From DASWOJ01 sp964250755 (GTDB lineage Bacteria; Pseudomonadota; Alphaproteobacteria; Acetobacterales; Acetobacteraceae), in NCBI GenBank assembly GCA_964250755.1, contig CAXUHB010000006.1, forward strand, positions 62,001-126,000: DNA of 64,000 bases, in the 5' to 3' direction. This document shows positions 7,930 to 15,999 of this stretch, piece after piece. The position numbers were made by a program, and so were the translations under genes. How positions within the stretch are numbered: the first letter of the stretch is position 1; each line of letters begins with the position of its first letter. A model generated the notes under the pieces. That model was not told where the DNA came from, did not search any database, and saw nothing but the letters and a program-made list of their open reading frames with translations.

Positions 7930-8838
7930 CTACACCCCGAACGCGATGCCGTCCTGGCGATACATGTCCTGCACCAGCCGCAGCACCAGCGCAGCCTCGG
8001 CCGACGTCTCGCCCCGGCGGCAGCTCATGAACACCGGGGACACCGCGCCGTCCTCGTCCAGCGCGCAGTAGGCGACGCCCCCGCGCTGCAAGCGCCCGAC
8101 CGACGCGGGCACGATGGCCATGCCCATCCCCGCGGCGACCAGGCCCAGCGCCGTTTGCAGCTCCCGCACCTCATGCATGGCGCGCGGCGTCAGGCCGCGG
8201 CTGCGATACAGCGCAAGCACCTGGTCGGCGTAGCTGGGCCGGGGCGCTTTGGGATAGGCGATCAGCGTTTCGTCCACCAAGTGCGCCAGGTGAAGCGGAC
8301 CTGGGCGGCCCAGCAGCGCGTGCCCGGCCGGCACGGCCACGACCAGCCGCTCGTTGCGGAGCAGCTGCCGCCTGACGCCGGGATCGTCGAGCGGGATGCG
8401 GCCGAATCCCACGTCAATGCGGTGCTCCCTCAACGCCGCAACCTGCTCCAGCGTCGTCATCTCCTGCAGCGACAGCTCCACGCCGGGCCGGGCGGCCCGG
8501 TAGCGGCGCAGCACCTCCGGCAGGTAGCCGAACATGGTGGACCCGGCGAAGCCGATGCCGAACCGCTCCCGCTTGGACTGCTCCAGGCGGCGCACCATCG
8601 CCCGCATCTCGTCCACCCGCTCCAGCACCTGCACCGCCTGCTCCAGCAGCAGCCGGCCCGGCTCGGTCAGCGTCACGGGGCGGCTGCCGCGCTGCAGCAG
8701 GGCGACGCCCAGCTCCTCCTCAAGCTGCTGGATTTGCCGGCTGAGCGGCGGCTGGGCGATGCGCAGCTTCTCCGCAGCCCGTGTGAAGCTCCCTTGCTGC
8801 GCGACCGCGACGAAGTAGCGCAGGTGCCGCAGTTCCAG
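7930..8838 (-). CDS. LysR-type regulator of the ben-cat operon
   Basis: 302 residues. The N-terminal winged helix-turn-helix reads LELRHLRYFVAVAQQ then SFTRAAEKLRIAQPPLSRQI, typical of the CatR/BenM/CbnR branch of LysR proteins, followed by an inducer-binding domain. No ATG or GTG fits the conserved start. The frame begins with CTG at 8838-8836, about 5 bases after a strong GGGAGGG ribosome site, so a CTG start is proposed; a GTG at 8676 would delete the DNA-binding domain. It is divergent from benA, across an intergenic region with an ATAC-N7-GTAT site. By family knowledge the inducer would be cis,cis-muconate and/or benzoate. Confidence 0.88.
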   Translation of the reverse strand: MELRHLRYFVAVAQQGSFTRAAEKLRIAQPPLSRQIQQLEEELGVALLQRGSRPVTLTEPGRLLLEQAVQVLERVDEMRAMVRRLEQSKRERFGIGFAGSTMFGYLPEVLRRYRAARPGVELSLQEMTTLEQVAALREHRIDVGFGRIPLDDPGVRRQLLRNERLVVAVPAGHALLGRPGPLHLAHLVDETLIAYPKAPRPSYADQVLALYRSRGLTPRAMHEVRELQTALGLVAAGMGMAIVPASVGRLQRGGVAYCALDEDGAVSPVFMSCRRGETSAEAALVLRLVQDMYRQDGIAFGV

Positions 8839-8866
8839 GTGTCCCTCCCGTCCATGCCTTCGCCAC

Positions 8867-8883
8867 CATACCCCCAGGGTATG
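8867..8883. promoter_or_regulatory. LysR-type operator (ATAC-N7-GTAT)
   Basis: CATACCC and GGGTATG form a perfect 7-bp inverted repeat around CCA. It contains the ATAC-N7-GTAT recognition motif of BenM, CatM and CbnR and therefore the T-N11-A core. Its centre at 8875 lies about 64 bp upstream of the predicted benA transcription start, the usual position of the LysR recognition site. Confidence 0.8.
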
Positions 8884-8903
8884 ACAACCGACCGATTTGG
8901 TCT

Positions 8904-8931
8904 TTGCGTTACGTTGTCGCCCTGTTCTAAA
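8904..8931 (+). promoter_or_regulatory. Putative benA promoter
   Basis: TTGCGT at 8904-8909, a 16-base spacer and TCTAAA at 8926-8931 predict a start near 8938-8940. That places the upstream operator near -64, as expected for LysR activation. The weak -10 fits an activator-dependent promoter. Confidence 0.5.
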
Positions 8932-8991
8932 TCAGCGGCAAGGGGCGCTGCACAGATAGGCGCCTGGACATAATCCAGGGGAGGACGCGCG

Positions 8992-10341
8992 ATGCTCGAC
9001 GCCATCCAGACGACGCTCGACACCGCGGTCGAGGACAACGCCGAGACCGGGCTGTTCCGTTGCAAGCGCAACATCTTCACCGATCCCGAGCTGTTCGAGC
9101 TGGAGATGAAGCACATCTTCGAGGGCAACTGGATCTACCTGGCCCACGACAGCCAGATCCCGAACAAGAACGACTACTTCACGACCTTCATGGGCCGCCA
9201 GCCCATCTTCATCGCCCGCAACAAGGCCGGCGAGCTGAACGCCTTCATCAACGCCTGCAGCCACCGCGGCGCGATGCTGTGCCGACACAAGAAGGGCAAC
9301 AAGGCCGCCTACACCTGCCCCTTCCACGGCTGGACGTTCAGCAACTCCGGCAAGCTGCTCAAGGTGAAGGACGCCGATGGCGCGGGCTACCCAGACAGCT
9401 TCAACAAGGACGGCAGCCACGACCTGACCAAGGTGGCGCGGTTCGAGAGCTACCGCGGCTTCCTGTTCGGCAGCCTGAACCCGGACGTGGTGCCGCTGCG
9501 CGAGCACCTGGGGGAGGCTGCCAAGATCATAGACATGATCGTGGACCAGTCGCCCGACGGGCTGGAGGTCGTGCGCGGCGCGTCGTCCTACGTGTTCGAC
9601 GGCAACTGGAAATTGCAGACCGAGAACGGGGCCGACGGCTACCACGTCAGCGCCACGCATTGGAACTATGCCGCAACGACCAGCCGCCGCAAGGAGGCGG
9701 CCCAGGTGGACAACGTGCGCGCCATGAGCGCCGGCGGCTGGGCCAAGCAGGGCGGCGGCTTCTACTCGTTCGAGCATGGGCACCTGCTGCTGTGGACCAA
9801 CTGGTCCAATCCGGAGGACCGCCCCAACTGGGACCGGCGGGAGGAGCTGGCGGGGCAGTTCGGCCAGGCCACGGCGGACTGGATGGTGCAGCGCAGCCGC
9901 AACCTGTGCCTGTATCCCAATGTCTACCTGATGGACCAGTTCAGCAGCCAGATACGCACCTACCGCCCGCTCGCGGTGGATAAGACCGAGGTCACGATCT
10001 ACTGCATTGCGCCCCGCGGCGAGAGCGACGAGAGCCGCACCCGGCGCATCCGCCAGTACGAGGACTTCTTCAACGCCAGCGGCATGGCGACGCCGGACGA
10101 CCTGGAGGAGTTCCGCGCCTGCCAGATTGGCTACGCCGGCAGCGCCGCGCAGTGGAACGACCTGTGCCGGGGTGCGGCGCACTGGATACAGGGGCCGGAC
10201 GAGGGCGCGAAGGCCATCGGCCTGCAGCCGCTGCTGTCCGGGGCGCGGACGGAGGACGAAGGGCTGTTCGCCGTGCAGCACCGCTACTGGATGGACACGA
10301 TGCAGCGGGCGCTGGCGAAGGACAGGGTCAGCCTGGGGTAA
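8992..10341 (+). CDS. benA: Benzoate 1,2-dioxygenase, large (alpha) subunit
   Basis: 449 residues, close to the usual length of BenA/XylX. It forms the oxygenase with BenB and converts benzoate to the cis-1,2-dihydrodiol carboxylate using O2 and electrons from BenC. The Rieske ligands are visible as C89-x-H91 and C109-xx-H112 (CSHRG ... CPFHGW). The mononuclear iron site appears as the GADGYHVSATHW segment with two histidines. The first gene of the ben-cat operon, it starts at ATG 8992 after GGGGAGGA. Anthranilate or toluate dioxygenase alpha subunits are close relatives, but the benD and catA context supports benzoate. Confidence 0.93.
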   Translation: MLDAIQTTLDTAVEDNAETGLFRCKRNIFTDPELFELEMKHIFEGNWIYLAHDSQIPNKNDYFTTFMGRQPIFIARNKAGELNAFINACSHRGAMLCRHKKGNKAAYTCPFHGWTFSNSGKLLKVKDADGAGYPDSFNKDGSHDLTKVARFESYRGFLFGSLNPDVVPLREHLGEAAKIIDMIVDQSPDGLEVVRGASSYVFDGNWKLQTENGADGYHVSATHWNYAATTSRRKEAAQVDNVRAMSAGGWAKQGGGFYSFEHGHLLLWTNWSNPEDRPNWDRREELAGQFGQATADWMVQRSRNLCLYPNVYLMDQFSSQIRTYRPLAVDKTEVTIYCIAPRGESDESRTRRIRQYEDFFNASGMATPDDLEEFRACQIGYAGSAAQWNDLCRGAAHWIQGPDEGAKAIGLQPLLSGARTEDEGLFAVQHRYWMDTMQRALAKDRVSLG

Positions 10342-10345
10342 TCTT

Positions 10346-10496
10346 CTCCCTCTCCCTCCGGTAGAGGGCCGGGGTGAGGGGGTCTTCAGGCGCAGTCCTG
10401 TCCAAAGCAGGGCCGCGCGCTGTCAGCACTCTCAACTCCCCGCTCCGCAGCCAAGACCCCCTCACCCCGACCCTCTCCCGGAGGGAGAGGGAGCAG
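10346..10496. repeat. REPIN-like inverted doublet between benA and benB
   Basis: The left arm reads CTCCCTCTCCCTCCGG then AGAGGGCCGGGGTGAGGG. The right arm is its reverse complement, ending CCCGGAGGGAGAGGGAG. A roughly 75-bp unrelated spacer lies between them. Each arm is itself a hairpin and the two arms can pair. It is one of six doublets of this family in the window. Confidence 0.85.
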
Positions 10497-10506
10497 AAGG
10501 CCCCCT

Positions 10507-10995
10507 ATGCTCACCACCGAAGACGTCCGCCAATACCTGTATCGTGAGGCCCGCTACCTCGACGACAAGCAGTGGGACGACTGGCTCGCGCTGTACGCCC
10601 CCCACGCGCAGTTCTGGATGCCGTCCTGGGACGACGACGACAAGTTGGTGACGGACCCGTTGCGCGAGGTCAGCCTGATCTACTACCCCCACAAGGGCGG
10701 GCTGGAGGATCGGGTGTTCCGCATCCGCACGGAGCGCAGCAGCGCCACCTCGTTGCCCGAACCCCGCACGTCGCACAACATCAGCAACGTCGAGATCACT
10801 GCCCAGACCGGCACCGAGTGCAAGCTGCGGTTCAACTGGTTCACGCTGAACTTCCGTTACAAGACCGTGGACACCTACTTCGGCACGTCCTTCTACACGC
10901 TGGACACGTCCGGCCTGGCGCCGCTCATCACCGACAAGCGCGTGATCCTCAAGAACGACTACATCCACCACGTCATAGACATCTATCATATCTAG
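10507..10995 (+). CDS. benB: Benzoate 1,2-dioxygenase, small (beta) subunit
   Basis: 162 residues of the SnoaL/NTF2-like fold used by ring-hydroxylating dioxygenase beta subunits, with the typical FLYREARYLDDKQWDDWLALY-like helix near the start (here YLYREARYLDDKQWDDWLAL) and RTSHNISNVEI in the middle. It is structural and helps form the alpha3beta3 oxygenase. The start ATG at 10507 lies 11 bp after the REPIN-like element, whose GGAGGGAG purine tract may supply ribosome-binding bases. Confidence 0.92.
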   Translation: MLTTEDVRQYLYREARYLDDKQWDDWLALYAPHAQFWMPSWDDDDKLVTDPLREVSLIYYPHKGGLEDRVFRIRTERSSATSLPEPRTSHNISNVEITAQTGTECKLRFNWFTLNFRYKTVDTYFGTSFYTLDTSGLAPLITDKRVILKNDYIHHVIDIYHI

Positions 10996-11016
10996 GGCAC
11001 ATCTGAGGGAGCGGTC

Positions 11017-12036
11017 ATGGGCCACGCAGTCGCGCTGAACTTCGAGGACGGGGTCACCCGCTTCATTGATTGCGCCGGGTCTGAAAGCGTGGCGGACGCC
11101 GCCTACCGCGTCGGCATCAACATCCCGCTGGACTGCCGGGACGGCGCCTGCGGCACCTGCAAGGCGTTCGTGGAGAGCGGCACCTACGACGCCGGCGACT
11201 ACATCGAGGATGCGCTGACCGACGAGGAGGCCGCGGAGGGCTACGGCCTGGCCTGCCAGATGAAGCCCCGCTCCGACCTCGTGCTGCGCGTCGCCGCGGC
11301 ATCGGACGCCTGCAAGACCAAGCCCGCCGCCTACGCCGGCACCATCGCCGCGCTCCGCCGGCTGTCGGACACCACGACCGAGTTCACGATACGCATGGAT
11401 GGCAAGGCGCCGGCGTTCCTGCCGGGCCAGTATGTGAACGTGGAGGTCCCCGGCAGCGGCCAGCGCCGCTCCTACTCCTTCAGCTCCGCCCCGGGCGCCG
11501 CGGAGGCCGCCTTCCTGGTGCGGAACATCCCCGGCGGGCTGATGACCACCTTCCTGGAAGGGGCGCAGCCCGGCACGGCGCTGACCTTCACCGGCCCGGT
11601 CGGCGGCTTCTACCTGCGCGACGTGAAGCGCCCCGTGCTGATGCTGGCCGGCGGCACCGGACTGGCGCCGTTCCTGTCCATGCTGGACCGCCTGGCCGAA
11701 ATCGGCAGCCCGCATCCCGTCCACCTCGTCTATGGCGTGACGCACGACGCCGACCTGGTGGGCTTGGACCGGCTGGACGCCGCCGCCGCGCGCCTGCCCG
11801 GCTTCAGCTACGCGACCGTCGTTGCCGACGACGCCAGCGCCCATCCCCGCCGCGGCTACGTGACGGCCCACCTGGACCCCGCGCACCTACACGGCGGCGA
11901 CGTGGACGTTTACCTCTGCGGCCCCCCGCCGATGGTGGAGGCAGTGCGTGCCCACTTCGCCGGTGCAGGCATCAAGCCCGCCAGCTTCCACTTCGAGAAG
12001 TTCTCTCCGAGTGGCGTGGTGACGGGTAGTGCATAG
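11017..12036 (+). CDS. benC: Benzoate 1,2-dioxygenase reductase
   Basis: 339 residues with the three expected modules in order: a plant-type [2Fe-2S] ferredoxin (CRDGACGTCKAF plus a later GLAC), an FAD domain (RRSYSFSSAP) and an NAD domain (LMLAGGTGLAPFLSML, then DVYLCGPPPMVEAV). It passes electrons from NADH through FAD and the iron-sulfur cluster to the BenAB oxygenase. The start ATG at 11017 follows a GAGGGAG ribosome site and lies 21 bp after benB. Confidence 0.95.
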   Translation: MGHAVALNFEDGVTRFIDCAGSESVADAAYRVGINIPLDCRDGACGTCKAFVESGTYDAGDYIEDALTDEEAAEGYGLACQMKPRSDLVLRVAAASDACKTKPAAYAGTIAALRRLSDTTTEFTIRMDGKAPAFLPGQYVNVEVPGSGQRRSYSFSSAPGAAEAAFLVRNIPGGLMTTFLEGAQPGTALTFTGPVGGFYLRDVKRPVLMLAGGTGLAPFLSMLDRLAEIGSPHPVHLVYGVTHDADLVGLDRLDAAAARLPGFSYATVVADDASAHPRRGYVTAHLDPAHLHGGDVDVYLCGPPPMVEAVRAHFAGAGIKPASFHFEKFSPSGVVTGSA

Positions 12037-12072
12037 GTATGATGCCAACGACCTGTGCTGCCGCCCATTGCA

Positions 12073-12174
12073 CGTCATTGCGAGGAGCGCAACGACGCGG
12101 CAATCCAGGGGCCATAAGGGCTGTGCCGGCGGCTCCTGGATCGCCGCGGTGCCAAGGGGCGCCTCGCGATGACG
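12073..12174. repeat. Inverted repeat of the GTCATTGCGAGG family between benC and benD
   Basis: The left arm is CGTCATTGCGAGGAGCGC then GACGCGGCAATCCAGGGGCC. The right arm is its imperfect inverse, GGCTCCTGGATCGCCGCG ending GCCTCGCGATGACG. It interrupts the operon between benC and benD and is the best preserved copy of this family here. Confidence 0.75.
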
Positions 12175-12223
12175 GTGGAGAGTGCGGCCGCCGGAACGAG
12201 GCACTGCCAATGACCGGGGCCGC

Positions 12224-13015
12224 TTGACCCTCCCCGCATTGACGTTCCCGGGCCGCTTTGCCGGCAAGGCCGCGGTCGTGACAGGTGCCGCCCAGGGCAT
12301 TGGCCGCGACGTGGCGCTGCGCCTGGCGGCGGAGGGCGCGAGGGTTGTGCTGGCGGACCGGTCCGAGCTGGTCCACGAGGTGCAGGCCGAGGCCGGGCCG
12401 GACAGCCTGGCCGTTATCGGCGACCTGGAGCGGTATGCGGACGCCGTGGCCCTGATGGCGGCGGCGATGGACCGCTTCGGCAAGCTGGACGTGCTGGTGA
12501 ACAACGTCGGCGGCACGATCTGGGCCAAGCCCTACGCCGAATACGAGGAGGCGCAGATCGAGGCGGAGGTCCGCCGCTCCCTGTTCCCGACGCTGTGGTG
12601 CTGCCGGGCCGCGCTGCCGCATCTGCTGGCGGGGGGAGGGGGGTGCATCGTCAACGTGTCGTCCGTGGCGACGCGCGGCATCAACCGCGTGCCTTACGCC
12701 GCGGCCAAGGGCGGGATCAACGCCATCACCGCCGGGCTGGCGTGGGAGTATGCCGAGCACGGCATCCGCGTGAACGCCGTCGCCCCCGGCGGCACCGCCG
12801 CCCCGCCGCGCCGCATCCCCCGCAACACGGCGCAGCAGTCGGACCAGGAGGCCGCGTGGATGCAGCAGGTGGTGAACCAGACCACGCAGAGCAGCATGAT
12901 GCGGCGCTACGGCACCACCGCGGACCAGGCGGCGGCCATCCTGTTCCTGGCATCGGACGAAGCGGCCTACATCACGGGCACGGTCCTGCCCGTGGCGGGC
13001 GGGGACCAGGGTTGA
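12224..13015 (+). CDS. benD: Benzoate cis-diol dehydrogenase (SDR)
   Basis: About 263 residues. It oxidises 1,6-dihydroxycyclohexa-2,4-diene-1-carboxylate to catechol with NAD and loss of CO2. Classical SDR motifs are present: TGAAQGIG (cofactor), NNVGG, NVSSVA with the catalytic Ser, and YAAAK with Tyr and Lys. The likely start is TTG at 12224 (second TTG at 12239); no in-frame ATG precedes the Rossmann fold. The TTG overlaps the TGA of a five-codon mini-frame (ATG at 12210), which might couple initiation. Placement between benC and catA fixes the function. Confidence 0.9.
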   Translation: MTLPALTFPGRFAGKAAVVTGAAQGIGRDVALRLAAEGARVVLADRSELVHEVQAEAGPDSLAVIGDLERYADAVALMAAAMDRFGKLDVLVNNVGGTIWAKPYAEYEEAQIEAEVRRSLFPTLWCCRAALPHLLAGGGGCIVNVSSVATRGINRVPYAAAKGGINAITAGLAWEYAEHGIRVNAVAPGGTAAPPRRIPRNTAQQSDQEAAWMQQVVNQTTQSSMMRRYGTTADQAAAILFLASDEAAYITGTVLPVAGGDQG

Positions 13016-13092
13016 CGCAAACGGCAGCCGGGCCGAACCCGGCACATCAGGCCGCCGCAGCAAGCGGCGCAGCATTGGAGGAGCGTGGACAC

Positions 13093-14022
13093 ATGAGCGG
13101 ACACATCATTGACAGCCCCGAGGCCAAGCAGCTTTTCGCCCGCGCGGCAGGGCTGGATGGCGCTGGCGGGGACGAGCGCCTGAAGCGGATCGTGCAGCGC
13201 GTCGCCACCGACCTCTGCCGCGCGATCGAGGAGTTCGACGTGACGCCGACCGAGTTCTGGACCGCCGTGGGCTACCTGACCCGGCTGGGACAGGCCAACG
13301 AGGCCGGGCTGCTGGTCGCCGGGCTGGGCATCGAGCACTTCCTGGACCTGGTGATGGACCGCAAGGAGCAGGAGGCCGGCCTGGCCGGCGGCACCCCGCG
13401 CACCATCGAGGGGCCGCTGTGGCTGGCCGACGCGCCGCTGTCGAAGGGTGATGCCCGGCTGGACCAGGACCCCGAGCACGGCACGGTGCTGTTCATGGAG
13501 GGCCAGGTGCGCGACGCTGACGGGGCGCCGCTGCCCGGCGCCATCGTGGACGTGTGGCACGCCAACACCAAGGGCGGCTATTCCCACTTCGACCCCTCGC
13601 AAAGCCCCTACAACCTGCGCCGCCGCATCGAGACCGATGCGGAGGGGCGCTACCGCTTCCGCTCCATCCTGCCATCCGGCTACGGCTGCCCCCCCGACGG
13701 TCCGACGCAGGAGCTGCTGAACCACCTGGGCCGCCACGGGCAGCGGCCGGCGCACGTCCACTTCTTCGTGGAGGCGCCGGGGCACCGCAAGCTGACCACG
13801 CAGATCAACATCGCCGGCGACCCGCTGCTGCACGACGACTTCGCCTTCGCCACCCGCGACGGCCTGATCCCCGACATGGTCCGCCACGACGACCCGGCGG
13901 AGATCAACGCACGCGGCCTGAACGAGCCGTTCGTGACCATCCGCTTCGACTTCGCCCTGAACCGCGAGGCCGCGAACCTGCCGGAGGCGGTGGTGCTGCG
14001 CGAGCACGCGAAGGCGGCGTAG
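13093..14022 (+). CDS. catA: Catechol 1,2-dioxygenase
   Basis: 309 residues, the normal length of intradiol catechol dioxygenases. It cleaves catechol to cis,cis-muconate with non-haem Fe(III). The four iron ligands are visible as Tyr163 (GGYSHFD), Tyr197 (PSGYGCPP), His221 and His223 (RPAHVHFFVEAPGH). The N-terminal helical dimerisation domain is complete. The start ATG at 13093 follows TTGGAGGAGCG, a strong ribosome site. Confidence 0.95.
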   Translation: MSGHIIDSPEAKQLFARAAGLDGAGGDERLKRIVQRVATDLCRAIEEFDVTPTEFWTAVGYLTRLGQANEAGLLVAGLGIEHFLDLVMDRKEQEAGLAGGTPRTIEGPLWLADAPLSKGDARLDQDPEHGTVLFMEGQVRDADGAPLPGAIVDVWHANTKGGYSHFDPSQSPYNLRRRIETDAEGRYRFRSILPSGYGCPPDGPTQELLNHLGRHGQRPAHVHFFVEAPGHRKLTTQINIAGDPLLHDDFAFATRDGLIPDMVRHDDPAEINARGLNEPFVTIRFDFALNREAANLPEAVVLREHAKAA

Positions 14023-14050
14023 GACCGCGGTCGAGAGGAAGCGCCTGCTC

Positions 14051-14192
14051 TGCTCCCTCTCCCTCCGGGAGAGGGTTGGGGTGAGGGAAGCCGCCAGGGC
14101 CGCGCTCGGCTCCCTGGCGGCCCGCCCCACGCCCAGCGTCCATTCTTGTGGCTTCCCTCACCCCAACCCTCTCCCGGAGGGAGAGGGAGCAG
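14051..14192. repeat. REPIN-like inverted doublet between catA and catB
   Basis: The left arm TGCTCCCTCTCCCTCC, then GGGAGAGGGTTGGGGTGAGG, is mirrored by a right arm ending CTCTCCCGGAGGGAGAGGGA. The two arms carry compensating bases (TTGG on the left, CCAA on the right), so pairing is kept although this copy differs from its sisters. Confidence 0.85.
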
Positions 14193-14210
14193 GCAGGCAG
14201 GAACACTCTC

Positions 14211-15362
14211 ATGCCCGATACCCTTTCCCCAGGCCTGTCCCGCGACATGGCCATCCACTCCATCCGCTCCACCATCGTGGACGTGCCCACCGTCCGGCGG
14301 CACAAGCTGTCCAACACCTCCGTCACCGCGCAAAGCTACGTCCTGGTCCAGGTCCGGCTTGCCAACGGCGTCGAGGGCATCGGGGAGGCCGCGACCCTCG
14401 GCGGCCCCCGCTGGAGCGAGGAGAGCGTCGAGGCCATCAAGGCCAACGTGGACGCCTACCTCGCCCCGGCGCTGCTGAGCCACCGCGCCGACCTGATCGA
14501 GGCCGCGGGCGCCCGCATGGACCAGGCCGCCAAGCGCAACAACGCCGCCAAGGCCGCCGTCGAGACGGCGCTGTGGGATGCGATTGGCAAGACCCTCGGC
14601 CTGCCCGTCAACGCCCTGCTGGGCGGCGCGGTGCGGGACCGGGTGCCGGTGCTGTGGACCCTGGCCTCCGGCGACCCCGTGCAGGAAGCCGAGGAGGCCG
14701 CGCGCAAGCTGGAGGCCCGGCTGCACCGCACCTTCAAGGTCAAGATCGGCGCGCAGGAGCCTGCCGCCGACATGGCCCGGATGCGCCACCTGGCCGGGGC
14801 GCTGGAGGGCCGCGCGACGCTGATCGTGGACGCCAACCAAGCCTGGGACGAAACCACATCCGCCCGCTGCCTGCCGCAGCTGCACGAGATGGGCGTGGCC
14901 CTGGTCGAGCAGCCCGTGCCCGCCTGGAACATCGCGGCGATGGCCCGGCTGCGCGCCCGCCCCGGCACGCCGCCGCTGCTGGCCGACGAGTGCGTGACCG
15001 ACGTGCATGACATGCTGGCCGTGGGCGCGGCGGGCGCCGCCGACGCCGTGTCGCTCAAGCTGGTCAAGCATGCCGGGCTGCTCGGCCTGAAGCGCGTGGC
15101 GGCGGTGGCGGAGGCCGCGGGGATCGCGCTGTATGGCGGCTGCCTGCTGGAAAGCTCGGTCGGCGCCGCGGCGCACCTGCACGCCTTTGCCACGTTGCGG
15201 ACGCTGGAGTGGGGCTGCGAGCACTTCGGCCCGCAAATCCTGACCGGCGAATACGTGACGGAGCCGCTGCGCTTCGAGGACTTCCACATCCACCTGCCGA
15301 CCGGGCCTGGCTTGGGCGTGACCCTGGACCCCGACCGCCTCCGCGCCTACGCAAGGGCGTGA
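14211..15362 (+). CDS. catB: Muconate cycloisomerase
   Basis: 383 residues of the enolase superfamily. It converts cis,cis-muconate to (+)-muconolactone. The catalytic KxK pair is FKVKIG (Lys176, Lys178), followed by the metal ligands in VDANQAW, VEQPVPAW and LLADEC and the C-terminal SLKLVKHAG strand. The start ATG at 14211 follows the REPIN-like doublet by 18 bp. Chloromuconate cycloisomerases are close relatives, but catC next door favours muconate. Confidence 0.93.
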   Translation: MPDTLSPGLSRDMAIHSIRSTIVDVPTVRRHKLSNTSVTAQSYVLVQVRLANGVEGIGEAATLGGPRWSEESVEAIKANVDAYLAPALLSHRADLIEAAGARMDQAAKRNNAAKAAVETALWDAIGKTLGLPVNALLGGAVRDRVPVLWTLASGDPVQEAEEAARKLEARLHRTFKVKIGAQEPAADMARMRHLAGALEGRATLIVDANQAWDETTSARCLPQLHEMGVALVEQPVPAWNIAAMARLRARPGTPPLLADECVTDVHDMLAVGAAGAADAVSLKLVKHAGLLGLKRVAAVAEAAGIALYGGCLLESSVGAAAHLHAFATLRTLEWGCEHFGPQILTGEYVTEPLRFEDFHIHLPTGPGLGVTLDPDRLRAYARA

Positions 15363-15373
15363 CCACCCGCCGC

Positions 15374-15521
15374 GCCCTTTCCCTCCGGGAGAGGGCCGGG
15401 GTGAGGGAAACCCAGCAGCGCAAATCCGGCCAAAAGCAGCGCAGCCGTCCCGAACAACCCAACCGCAGCCCATGCGGCCTTCTCCTCACCCCACCCCTCC
15501 CCCCGGAGGGAGAGGGGCAGC
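15374..15521. repeat. REPIN-like inverted doublet between catB and catC
   Basis: The left arm CCCTTTCCCTCCGGGAGAGG, then GCCGGGGTGAGG, faces a right arm reading CCTCACCCCACCCCTCCC ending GGAGGGAGAGGGG. It is somewhat decayed relative to the copies at 14051 and 61064. Confidence 0.8.
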
Positions 15522-15536
15522 AAGCAAGGAACAGCC

Positions 15537-15830
15537 ATGCTCTACCACGTCGAAATGGACGTCCAAATCCCCCCCGGCCTGGACCCGGCGGTGCTGGACC
15601 GCATCAAGGCCGAGGAGAAGGCCATGTCCCAGGACCTGCAGCGCCAGGGCGTCTGGCGCCATCTCTGGCGCGTCGCCGGCCGCTACGCCAACGTCAGCAT
15701 CTTCGACGTGCCCAGCCATGACGCGCTGCACGCCATCCTGTCCAGCCTGCCGCTGTTCCCGTTCATGAAGATCGCGGTCACGCCCCTGGCCCAGCACCCC
15801 TCCGCCATCACGCAGGAAGACAAACGCTGA
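15537..15830 (+). CDS. catC: Muconolactone delta-isomerase
   Basis: 97 residues, the usual size of this small ferredoxin-fold decameric enzyme, which isomerises muconolactone to beta-ketoadipate enol-lactone. Typical segments are MLYHVEMDVQIPPG, WRHLWRVAGRYANVSIFDV and LPLFPFMKIAVTPLAQHPS. It is the last gene of the ben-cat operon; catD and the thiolase/transferase genes of the lower beta-ketoadipate pathway are not in the window. Confidence 0.95.
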   Translation: MLYHVEMDVQIPPGLDPAVLDRIKAEEKAMSQDLQRQGVWRHLWRVAGRYANVSIFDVPSHDALHAILSSLPLFPFMKIAVTPLAQHPSAITQEDKR

Positions 15831-15854
15831 CCCGCACCATCCCCGGCCATCCCC

Positions 15855-15893
15855 CGTCATTGCGCGGCGCGCTTGCGCCGTGGCAATCCAGAG
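15855..15893. repeat. Single arm of the GTCATTGCGAGG repeat
   Basis: CGTCATTGCGCGGCGCGC followed by TTGCGCCGTGGCAATCCAGA matches the left arm of the copies at 7745 and 12073. I see no matching right arm before the next gene at 16000. Confidence 0.6.
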
Positions 15894-15999
15894 CCGCAAG
15901 CACTGCGCCAGCCGCCCCCACCCGCCGCCCCGCCGCAGTTTCCGCAACGGCCCAGCACCCGCAGCCGCCGCTTGATCCCGTATCCATGAAGCCCCAGCC

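Noticed and set aside
12595..13092. Upstream extension of the catA reading frame into benD
   Set aside because: The extension overlaps benD in another frame and has only low-complexity residues. A strong ribosome site precedes the ATG at 13093.
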